Shown: positions 1 through 5,003, numbered from the stretch's first letter. The stretch is DNA of 5,354 bases from Mycobacterium sp. (GCA_018500005.2 JAHBAP020000073.1:1-5354); one strand, 5' to 3'. Notes: generated by a model from the letters alone, not told the origin. Made by a program: numbers and translations.

Positions 1-1
1 G

Positions 2-85
2 AAGACAACCCAGCAGGGCGTCAGTCAGTGCGAGGGTCACCACCAGCAGCGGACGGGCCAGTCCATCATCAACCCATCCGGTTGA
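2..85 (+). CDS. Possible C-terminal tail of a gene entering from the left edge
   Basis: This frame is open from the left edge to a TGA at 83-85 and shows 27 residues. They are Gln-, His- and Ser-rich and end in INPSG. The frame is favoured over the other + strand frames because about four fifths of its codons end in G or C, against a little over half in the frame that stops at 112-114. No domain can be recognised in so short a piece. A non-coding edge, or the start of a - strand gene (an overlapping - strand frame reads hydrophobic), cannot be excluded. Confidence 0.3.
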   Translation, partial: KTTQQGVSQCEGHHQQRTGQSIINPSG

Positions 86-102
86 ACACCATCAATGTCA
101 GT

Positions 103-120
103 GTGTCGCGGTAGCGTCAC
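103..120. promoter_or_regulatory. Imperfect palindrome upstream of the HhH gene
   Basis: GTGTCGC at 103-109 and GCGTCAC at 114-120 are complementary at six of seven positions around a 4-base centre (GGTA). The site lies 33 bases before the GTG at 154 and 17 bases after the possible stop at 85. It could be an operator for one of the HTH proteins encoded downstream, or a short terminator hairpin for the gene on the left. There is no T-tract. No convincing -35/-10 pair was found in 86-153. Confidence 0.3.
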
Positions 121-153
121 GCGGACTAGAACAGGCTCGGGGGGAAGTTCACA

Positions 154-789
154 GTGGGGGATTCAGAAGACGTTGCTCGCCTGCTCGATCATGTCAAGGC
201 GAAAGGCATCGAAATGCGGGCAGTGCCCGGTGGCTGGCCCGGCAATGTCGAGTTGTCGTTGATCGACGCGGTGCTATCCCTCCGGGCCCGATACGGGGTG
301 TCGGCTGACACCGGTGTCCGGGGCGCGATCCAGCGCTATAAGCATGACGTGGGCGGGGCAAGCTGGGACGATTTGAGAAGGCTTGCCCAAGTCGATCCGG
401 CCCGACTCGAACACGTGCTGAACAACCGGCAAAAGACCGGCGGGGTGCCGAAGGCGCAAGCGATCGTCGCTGCGGCCGGCAGACTTGCCGACGTAGGGGT
501 CATCTCATCACATGACGTTGACCGCGACTCTCTTCCGCAGCGGAGAGCATATTGCGGCACAAAGGGTCTCGGACCTGTCACCTGGCAATACTTTCTGATG
601 TTGGTCGGTCACGATGGCGTTAAAGCCGACACTCTTCTGACTCGCTTCGTCGAGGAAGCGATCGGCCGAAAAGCCGATACCGACACGGTGACTCGACTCG
701 TTACCGAGGCCGCGAAGCGACTCGATGTTCCGGCTGCCGCGCTTGATCACTCGATATGGCGCAACATGAGTACGCCACGTCGCGACTGA
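154..789 (+). CDS. HhH-GPD (endonuclease III-like) fold protein, degenerate
   Basis: This 211-residue protein resembles the helical DNA glycosylase fold of endonuclease III. Residues 33-48 match the helix that opens the domain, and residues about 134-152 form a helix-hairpin-helix (GLGPVTW followed by a hydrophobic helix). D159 in VKADTLLTRFV sits where EndoIII has its catalytic Asp (VDTH). The lysine used by bifunctional glycosylase/lyases falls at V142 or T143, so lyase activity is unlikely. The C-terminus ends in LDHSIWRNM with no four-cysteine cluster, so there is no 4Fe-4S site. It may be a monofunctional base-excision enzyme or a non-catalytic DNA-binding derivative. The GTG start at 154 is chosen because a strong ribosome site (GGGGGGAAG, 139-147) lies 6 bases before it. 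The next gene follows after 11 bases, suggesting co-transcription. The fold is fairly secure; the substrate is unknown. Confidence 0.8.
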   Translation: MGDSEDVARLLDHVKAKGIEMRAVPGGWPGNVELSLIDAVLSLRARYGVSADTGVRGAIQRYKHDVGGASWDDLRRLAQVDPARLEHVLNNRQKTGGVPKAQAIVAAAGRLADVGVISSHDVDRDSLPQRRAYCGTKGLGPVTWQYFLMLVGHDGVKADTLLTRFVEEAIGRKADTDTVTRLVTEAAKRLDVPAAALDHSIWRNMSTPRRD

Positions 790-794
790 GGGGA
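788..794 (+). promoter_or_regulatory. Ribosome binding site for the 66-residue gene
   Basis: GAGGGGA overlaps the stop codon of the HhH gene and lies 6 bases before the ATG at 801. It decides the start: a longer reading from 756 would lie inside the preceding gene and has no such site. Confidence 0.65.
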
Positions 795-800
795 CTACCA

Positions 801-1001
801 ATGGCATCTGATTTCGAATACACCGGGGATGAAAACCACCAGGCCGGTTTCCGTGACAAGACCACAGGCATGCAGCACTGGGTCCCGAACTTCGACGGCG
901 GACCGGTCGAGCTTTTGGACGGCGACGAAGTCGTGATCACATCAAGCGGACAGCGGGTCATCTGGTCGATCCGAGAGCAGCGGCAAGTTGGTTATGCCTA
1001 A
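801..1001 (+). CDS. Small acidic protein of unknown function (66 aa)
   Basis: I do not recognise this family. The product is 66 residues, starts MASDFEYTGDEN and ends in RQVGYA. It has no signal peptide, membrane segment or cysteine. The middle (residues about 20-60) alternates hydrophobic and polar residues with Gly/Asp turns (HWVPNFDGG, LLDGDEVVITSSGQRVIW), which suggests a small beta-rich fold. The ATG at 801 follows a clear ribosome site. The gene lies 11 bases after the HhH gene and 47 bases before the Clp N-domain gene, so it probably shares a transcript with the former. It could be a small partner of either neighbour, but nothing in the sequence proves this. Confidence 0.7.
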   Translation: MASDFEYTGDENHQAGFRDKTTGMQHWVPNFDGGPVELLDGDEVVITSSGQRVIWSIREQRQVGYA

Positions 1002-1048
1002 CGAACTCCGATCCAACTGCTGCTGATCAATGAACCGGGGGGTTTGTC

Positions 1049-1555
1049 GTGTTCCACCTATACACCGACGACGCGCGGCGCGTGTTGTCAGTTGCTCAAC
1101 GGCATGCCAAGAGACTTCACCGCGAGGCCGTAGGCATCGAGCACCTGCTGCTTGCCCTGATTGAGTACGGGCGGGGCCCCGCCGAAGAGGCATTTTTTGC
1201 GCTCGACATCACTCCTGGCGAGGCATGGACGCAGTTCGAGTCCCTAGCTGGTGGACCGCCTGTAGATCCCGGCGCCGACGATTCTCCGATGTCTCTGCCC
1301 TACACACCGGGCGCAAGTCACGCATTAGGGCTGATGCTGGAAGAGAAGCGCCGCATGGGGCACGACTACCTCGGGGCCGAACACCTGCTTCTTGCAGTGC
1401 TGAGGCACATCGACAACTCGTGGGCAGAACCCGAGCCAGCCGCTGACCTCCTGGAACGGTTAGGGGTTGATCTCCGCAAACTACGCCAGGAAGTCCTTTG
1501 CCGAGTCTCGACTGAACCGGAACGGCGCAGAGTGCAGGGCCAGCGGATTCCGTGA
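1049..1555 (+). CDS. Stand-alone Clp N-domain protein (ClpC2-like, no AAA+ motor)
   Basis: The 168-residue product consists of the double Clp N-terminal repeat and a short basic tail. Repeat 1 covers residues about 1-65 (FHLYTDDARRVLSVAQ, then GIEHLLLALI). Repeat 2 covers about 82-152 (LPYTPGASHALGLML, then GAEHLLLAVL). There is no Walker A or B motif, so it cannot unfold substrates itself. In ClpC the N-domain receives adaptors, phosphoarginine-tagged substrates and the cyclomarin-type antibiotics. The glutamates of the two GTEH motifs that bind phosphoarginine in ClpC are kept here as E31 and E111. The aromatic pair at the peptide-antibiotic pocket (F2 and F80 of mycobacterial ClpC1) appears as F2 and Y85. 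Mycobacterial ClpC2 is a known motor-less N-domain protein that sequesters ligands of ClpC1, and this gene may act likewise. The GTG start gives the Met-Phe opening typical of ClpC and follows a G-rich ribosome site (1036-1042). Confidence 0.88.
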   Translation: MFHLYTDDARRVLSVAQRHAKRLHREAVGIEHLLLALIEYGRGPAEEAFFALDITPGEAWTQFESLAGGPPVDPGADDSPMSLPYTPGASHALGLMLEEKRRMGHDYLGAEHLLLAVLRHIDNSWAEPEPAADLLERLGVDLRKLRQEVLCRVSTEPERRRVQGQRIP

Positions 1556-1567
1556 CTCGATCCGGTG

Positions 1568-1584
1568 CGTCAGATTTCCTGATG
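1568..1584. promoter_or_regulatory. Inverted repeat in the gap before the HTH operon
   Basis: CGTCAG (1568-1573) and CTGATG (1579-1584) match as an inverted repeat at five of six positions around ATTTC. The site lies in the 64-base gap between the Clp N-domain gene and the four-gene HTH operon, where an autoregulatory operator would be expected. The arms are short, so chance is a real alternative. No confident -35/-10 pair was found in the gap. Confidence 0.28.
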
Positions 1585-1605
1585 GACAGAACATTAGACG
1601 GAATC

Positions 1606-1611
1606 CAGAGG
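1606..1611 (+). promoter_or_regulatory. Ribosome binding site for the double-HTH gene
   Basis: CAGAGG lies 8 bases before the ATG at 1620. It supports that start over an in-frame TTG at 1467, which lies deep within the Clp N-domain gene. Confidence 0.5.
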
Positions 1612-1619
1612 TTTCGACG

Positions 1620-2009
1620 ATGACCCCAGCGCAGTGGATGACGGTCGCCCAGGCCGCGGAGTTTTGCAAAGTCGACTACCAGGAGATCTATCACCGAAGG
1701 CTGTCGCAGCTTGAGTTCCGTCGGATTGGCACCCGACTCGGCTCTTCACCTTTCGGGCGTCTGATCCGCATCGAACTTGCTTCGCTGCAGAGGTCGATGG
1801 GCCAACCTGAGACGCCAACTGAAGCCCTGCCGCGCTGGGTCACTATCAAGCAAGCAGCCGCCTATTACCAAATAAGTACGCATCTCGTCAGAACCCTGAT
1901 TGCGCACGAGCAATTGGACGCCCGTCGGATTGGCGATTCCAGAACTCTGCGCGTCGACCGAGATTCGCTGCTGGATCTAGGGAAGTGGAGAAGGTGGGAG
2001 CCCTCGTGA
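1620..2009 (+). CDS. Tandem double HTH_17 / excisionase-type DNA-binding protein
   Basis: The 129-residue product is an internal duplication of the small winged-HTH domain found in excisionases. Copy 1 (residues about 6-60) begins WMTVAQAAEFC and carries LEFRRIG with a longer wing loop. Copy 2 (about 73-122) begins WVTIKQAAAYYQIS and carries LDARRIG and LRVDRDSL. Copy 2 is closer to the one-domain protein of the next gene than copy 1 is, with shared TI-x-x-AA, Y-x-QIS-x-H, VR-x-LI and RIG positions. Copy 1 has drifted most in the recognition-helix region. The arrangement predicts binding to a bipartite or repeated DNA site. There is no catalytic domain. The stop TGA at 2007-2009 overlaps the next start (GTGA), so the two genes are probably translationally coupled. 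The role could be recombination directionality or transcription control; the sequence does not separate these. Confidence 0.82.
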   Translation: MTPAQWMTVAQAAEFCKVDYQEIYHRRLSQLEFRRIGTRLGSSPFGRLIRIELASLQRSMGQPETPTEALPRWVTIKQAAAYYQISTHLVRTLIAHEQLDARRIGDSRTLRVDRDSLLDLGKWRRWEPS

Positions 2010-2215
2010 CACGGCGCTACATCACCATCGCAGAGGCTGCAGAATATTTGCAGATCAGTGCGCATACGGTTCGTCGGCTGATTCGTGATGGCGAACTGAA
2101 CGGCTACCGGATCGGCCAGGCAGGTCGGCTTATCCGGGTTGACCTGAATGAGATCGACGGGCAACTGATGCGGCCGATCAACGAGCCGCCACGTCGCCGG
2201 AAGAGGCGAACTTGA
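2006..2215 (+). CDS. Single-domain excisionase-family HTH protein (69 aa)
   Basis: This product is almost entirely one HTH_17 winged-helix domain. ITIAEAAEYLQIS forms the first helices, HTVRRLIRDGEL the recognition helix, and YRIGQAGRLIRVD the wing. It ends in a basic tail (RRRKRR) that could contact the DNA backbone. The size is typical of phage or element excisionases and of small AlpA-like regulators. The GTG at 2006 is chosen because it overlaps the previous stop as GTGA and follows GGTGGGAG (1993-2000) by 5 bases; an in-frame GTG at 1985 would overlap the previous gene further. The stop at 2213-2215 overlaps the next ATG by one base. No integrase is present in the window, so calling it a true excisionase would go beyond the evidence. 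Confidence 0.85.
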   Translation: MTRRYITIAEAAEYLQISAHTVRRLIRDGELNGYRIGQAGRLIRVDLNEIDGQLMRPINEPPRRRKRRT

Positions 2216-2967
2216 TGGCCGGCGCTCCAGATGCGGTCAAACCCATGGCCTGCTGCGCCGACTGCGGCCACTTCGCGACTGTTCATCACGGAGGCGGGGG
2301 AGGGAAGCCCGGCGGGTCTTCATGCGCGTCACCGGATTGCGAATGTCGACGATTCATCCAGGGCGACGATGCACGAAATGCCTTCGATGAGGACTATCTG
2401 CGACCAGCCGAGGCGGCTCAACTGATCGAAGTATCCGTTCACACCCTGAGTTATTGGCGCCAGAGCAGCCGGGGGCCCAAGCCCACAAAGGTCGGATCGC
2501 GAGTCTTGTATCAGCGCAAAGAGATCGAGCGTTGGTTCGCGACGCTCGATGGGCATTTCAGTAGCAGCGAAAGAGGAAGCAAGGGGTGGTCAGTGGAGGC
2601 CCGGCAGACGACGTCGGCGTGGTTAGAGAAGGCTATCGAGGCGGCAAGCCGAATCGAGCCGGCCCATACGTCGCCCTGGAAGCTCGCGAGCACCTATGCG
2701 TTGCTCGCCATCGCCGCGAGTTTGGGAAGCGTGCGTCAATCTACGTTGGAATCATTAGGAACTTCAGTCCGGATGACTTCGAGCACGTCGCCGAATAGTG
2801 AGTTACTGACTACGGCCGATGTGTCGGCAATGACGAGGATTTCCGTTGCCACGCTGCGGTATTGGCGGCACGCGGGCGGGGTAGCAGGTCCGCCTTCGGT
2901 CAAGCTAGGCCGCAGGGTGATGTACCGCCGAGAAGAGGTTGAGAAATGGCTTAGGGAGGCGAAGTGA
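2215..2967 (+). CDS. Cys/His-knuckle protein with two MerR/AlpA-type HTH domains
   Basis: The 250-residue product has four visible parts. Residues 13-46 form a Cys/His cluster (C13, C14, C17, H19, H24, H25, C37, C42, C44) ending CECRRF, and probably bind zinc. Residues 58-112 are an HTH domain (LRPAEAAQLIEVS, LSYWR, RVLYQRKEIERWF). Residues about 125-172 are a helical linker (AWLEKAIEAASRI, then YALLAIAASLG). Residues 197-249 are a second HTH domain (LLTTADVSAMTRIS, LRYWR, RVMYRREEVEKWL). The YWR and RV-x-Y-x-R-x-E-x-E-x-W signatures set these two domains apart from the excisionase-type copies in the two genes upstream. ATG at 2215 is preferred because it overlaps the previous stop (TGATG) with AGAGG 8 bases upstream. 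The stop overlaps the next start as GTGA. A DNA-binding regulator or adaptor role is likely; the target is unknown. Confidence 0.83.
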   Translation: MAGAPDAVKPMACCADCGHFATVHHGGGGGKPGGSSCASPDCECRRFIQGDDARNAFDEDYLRPAEAAQLIEVSVHTLSYWRQSSRGPKPTKVGSRVLYQRKEIERWFATLDGHFSSSERGSKGWSVEARQTTSAWLEKAIEAASRIEPAHTSPWKLASTYALLAIAASLGSVRQSTLESLGTSVRMTSSTSPNSELLTTADVSAMTRISVATLRYWRHAGGVAGPPSVKLGRRVMYRREEVEKWLREAK

Positions 2968-3944
2968 CAACACCCGTCGAAAAGAAGCTGCCGGGCAAGC
3001 CGATTCCCCGGGAGGAATTGGTCGCCGAATGGCGAGAGCTGCAGCACCGCAATTTGTTGAAGGGCGTCCTGGCATCCTTCATGTTCGACGTCTACTACTC
3101 CACCCCCGACAAGACCTACCAGTGGCGGGTTGAGTTCGACTGCGGTTGCGTGCGCGACATCTTGACCCGCGACCGCAAAGGAATCCCGGCCGACGACCCG
3201 GCCGCTTTGGGGGAGTTAGCCGATTCTTACCACTTCGGGCTCGTCAGACCATCGGACCGGGAGAAGCAGGAACAGAAGGAGTACTACGACAACCAAGCTC
3301 TGGTGGCCGCAAGAGCGAAATTCAAAGGCGAGGAGCCGCCACCGGAGCCACGGCGTCCGTTGGTGAGCGGTGAGGAACGGCTGCCGAATGGACATTTTCT
3401 CTGCCACAGCCCGGACTGCGTGAGATACCAGCAGGGCGGTCCTGTGCGCGACGTCGTCTCGTGGATCCGGCGCCGCGACAATCTGCATGTCCGCGAACCA
3501 TTGGTCATCGACGGCAAGAAGCTGCGGGGAGAAGTACAAGAGGCGGTCTGGGACGTCCTGCTTAGTTGTGATCATTTCAGCCACCAGACAGCCGAGCCCG
3601 ACTGGGACCCCAAAGAAGGGCCCCGCCACCAGAAGGGCAAGAAGTGGCGGGGACTGGACGACATGCTGGAAGTTGTCGCCCAAGGAGATCCCGACAAGGA
3701 GAACTACTGGCGGCGGATCTACGCTGAGGACCATCCCGAACCGGCGCCGTTCGTCTACTGCTACACCTGTTCGCGCATCCGCTTCGTCGTCGCGTACCAG
3801 CGGATCGGATGGTTGGAGCCGAAGCCCAAGCCGGCCAAGCCGAAGCAGTCGCCTCGGAAGGCGCTGGAGCGTCGGTTGAAGAGGCTGGAGACGGAAGCCG
3901 CGGACTTGAGGATGCAACTCGAGGGTCTGGCTGACGACGATTAG
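2964..3944 (+). CDS. Cysteine-rich protein with duplicated metal-site pattern and C-terminal coiled coil
   Basis: I do not recognise a named family in this 326-residue product. Cysteines and histidines lie in four spaced groups: C60-x-C62, H144/C147/H148/C152, C202-x-H204 with H207, and C266-x-x-C269. They read as two similar units. Each has a beta-like strand with a CxC or CxH pair (VEFDCGCVRDI; VLLSCDHFSH). Each then has a second pair in an aromatic context (HFLCHSPDCVRY; FVYCYTCSRIRF) followed by a basic amphipathic stretch. This would suit two zinc sites. A charged linker (residues about 97-133) separates the halves of unit 1. Residues about 285-296 are Pro/Lys-rich, and about 297-322 form a coiled coil (ALERRLKRLETEAADLRMQLEGL), suggesting oligomerisation. 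There is no signal peptide or membrane segment. GTG at 2964 overlaps the previous stop and follows AGGGAGG by 4 bases. It is the last secure gene of the operon and may act with the HTH protein before it. Confidence 0.8.
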   Translation: MTTPVEKKLPGKPIPREELVAEWRELQHRNLLKGVLASFMFDVYYSTPDKTYQWRVEFDCGCVRDILTRDRKGIPADDPAALGELADSYHFGLVRPSDREKQEQKEYYDNQALVAARAKFKGEEPPPEPRRPLVSGEERLPNGHFLCHSPDCVRYQQGGPVRDVVSWIRRRDNLHVREPLVIDGKKLRGEVQEAVWDVLLSCDHFSHQTAEPDWDPKEGPRHQKGKKWRGLDDMLEVVAQGDPDKENYWRRIYAEDHPEPAPFVYCYTCSRIRFVVAYQRIGWLEPKPKPAKPKQSPRKALERRLKRLETEAADLRMQLEGLADDD

Positions 3945-4195
3945 TGATTAGCAGCGATAAGGCCGCACCTCAGGAATTTCGGCACCTGCCTTCTCGATTG
4001 TTGCTCCCACGCCCCAAGAGAGAAGTACTGACTTCCCGTGGCATGTCGTGTGTGTGTAATCCTGAGCCGGCCGTGCGGGAAGAATTGACCGGACCCTATG
4101 GATTGTTCCACCGCGCGAGAGCGTCAGTGGTCAACTGCTTCGGGGAGAAGTCCACCGTTCGGTTGGGAGCGCCCCGTTTGTCTGTTCAGAGGTGA
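3944..4195 (+). CDS. Doubtful small ORF at the end of the operon
   Basis: A GTG at 3944 overlaps the TAG of the cysteine-rich gene (TAGTG), which continues the overlap pattern of the operon, and the frame runs 83 residues. It ends one base before the end of the convergent phosphatase gene. Against it: there is no ribosome site, only moderate third-position G/C, and no recognisable motif. The composition is rich in Arg, Ser, Pro and Leu, as expected of a random high-GC frame. If it is not a gene, the 252 bases at 3945-4196 hold nothing recognisable apart from a weak hairpin (GAAGT at 4022-4026, ACTTC at 4031-4035) and a widely spaced TTGACC/GGTCAA pair (4085-4090, 4129-4134). Confidence 0.2.
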   Translation: MISSDKAAPQEFRHLPSRLLLPRPKREVLTSRGMSCVCNPEPAVREELTGPYGLFHRARASVVNCFGEKSTVRLGAPRLSVQR

Positions 4196-4196
4196 A

Positions 4197-4835
4197 TCAG
4201 ACCCGCGATGACGGTCGTCTCCGCGTCCCGGGAAGTTCCAGGGGGTCACGGTTCCCCTGTGCGTGTACTACGAGGGAATGCAGCGGGCTTCGGGCGATGA
4301 CGACGATCAGTCGTGTGAGCGCTGGTCGTATCAGGAGGTAGCCGGCGACGCTGACGACGGCTCCGAGTGCGTAGCCGGCGAGGACATCCTGAGGGTAGTG
4401 CGCGCCGACGTAGATGCGCGCGAATCCCATTGCCGCCGATGCCAATGTGGCAACCAAACCGAGGCGTCGATGCACCAGCCAAAGGCCGATGGTCGCGGCC
4501 CCTGCCATGACGGCGTGGTCGCTGGGGAATCCGGGGTCGGTGTTGCAGTGCAACACGACGATATCGTGCAGGGCATTGCACGGTCGAACCTCGCCCACGG
4601 CGTCGGCGATCGGCTGGTTGATCGCTAACGCAGCGAGCACCCCGAACGGCGCCCACAGCGCAGCCGCCATGCGACCAGATTCGACCGCGCTGCGGGCCAT
4701 CCACCATCCGGCCAGCATCAGCAGCGCGAACAGGACGGTCCCGTAGTTGGCGTAGCCGGCCACGATCGGTTGGAGCCAGGGAGTATCGCGGGCGAAGTCA
4801 TTGATGGCGTGGAAGATTCGCGTGTCCGTATCCAT
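4197..4835 (-). CDS. PAP2-superfamily membrane phosphatase
   Basis: This 212-residue integral membrane protein carries PAP2 motifs. Motif 1 ends in RP (R84-P85), motif 2 is FPSDHAVM (PSDH at 104-107, replacing the more usual PSGH), and motif 3 is ARIYVGAHYPQD (R140, H146, D150). H107 and H146 are the expected phosphate-transfer residues. The family removes phosphate from lipid phosphates or diphosphates at the membrane; bacterial members include the BcrC-type undecaprenyl diphosphate phosphatases. About five or six hydrophobic segments are visible (roughly 30-48, 58-76, 107-125, 126-138, 150-168, 170-182). The motif 1 lysine seven residues before R84 is replaced by A77. The C-terminus is a basic, probably cytoplasmic tail. 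The start has a good ribosome site (GGAAAGG on the - strand, 4841-4847) 5 bases before the ATG. It converges with the + strand operon, and its codon use is more strongly G/C-ending, as in resident genes. The substrate is unproven. Confidence 0.9.
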   Translation of the reverse strand: MDTDTRIFHAINDFARDTPWLQPIVAGYANYGTVLFALLMLAGWWMARSAVESGRMAAALWAPFGVLAALAINQPIADAVGEVRPCNALHDIVVLHCNTDPGFPSDHAVMAGAATIGLWLVHRRLGLVATLASAAMGFARIYVGAHYPQDVLAGYALGAVVSVAGYLLIRPALTRLIVVIARSPLHSLVVHAQGNRDPLELPGTRRRPSSRV

Positions 4836-4847
4836 GGCTGCCTTTCC

Positions 4848-4862
4848 GGTTCCTTGCGAACC
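4848..4862 (-). promoter_or_regulatory. Small inverted repeat just upstream of the PAP2 ribosome site
   Basis: A perfect 5-base inverted repeat (GGTTC at 4848-4852, GAACC at 4858-4862) with a 5-base loop abuts the ribosome binding site of the phosphatase gene on the - strand. In RNA it would make a short hairpin next to the ribosome site, so it could affect translation, or it could be a protein site. A weak -10-like TATGAC (- strand, 4865-4870) lies just upstream without a convincing -35. Chance is quite possible. Confidence 0.25.
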
Positions 4863-4935
4863 TTGTCATACGCGGATGGAGCTGCGACTCCCCAGGCGAC
4901 GGGCCGAGCTTTTGCGGTCCCGTGCGCGACCGGGT

Positions 4936-4986
4936 GGGCCGCACCCGGACATGACCTGATGGGTCATGAACGTCTGGGTGCGGCCC
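4936..4986 (-). terminator. Strong GC-rich nested hairpin, probable terminator
   Basis: A perfect 11-base inverted repeat (GGGCCGCACCC at 4936-4946, GGGTGCGGCCC at 4976-4986) encloses a second perfect 7-base repeat (CATGACC at 4950-4956, GGTCATG at 4962-4968) with a 5-base loop. It begins 17 bases after the stop of the - strand membrane-protein gene and lies about 100 bases before the PAP2 gene on the same strand. It fits a terminator that insulates the two. No T-tract follows on either strand, as is common for actinobacterial terminators. A protein-binding palindrome is the alternative. Confidence 0.7.
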
Positions 4987-5003
4987 TGATCCGGCTTACC
5001 TGT

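Noticed and set aside
756..800. Upstream start for the 66-residue gene
   Set aside because: It lies inside the HhH gene, whereas the ATG at 801 follows GAGGGGA at a 6-base spacing.
1467..1619. Extension of the double-HTH gene to a TTG at 1467 (180 residues)
   Set aside because: It would overlap about 90 bases of the well-supported Clp N-domain gene in another frame. The added residues have no domain character, and the ATG at 1620 has its own ribosome site.
3216..3917. Long - strand open frame (233 residues) opposite the cysteine-rich gene
   Set aside because: It is antisense to a gene with good start, overlap and codon pattern. Its Leu/Arg/Val/Pro-rich product has no coherent domain and no ribosome site was evident.
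18..4128. GCGTCAGT at 18-25 and 4121-4128 flanking the + strand block, as a possible attachment repeat
   Set aside because: An 8-base match between two places in 5 kb is expected many times by chance, and the flanks do not extend it.
4246..4746. Several open frames overlapping the PAP2 gene on both strands
   Set aside because: They are shadows of a gene with clear PAP2 motifs. Their products are Arg/Ser/Ala-rich with no motif.
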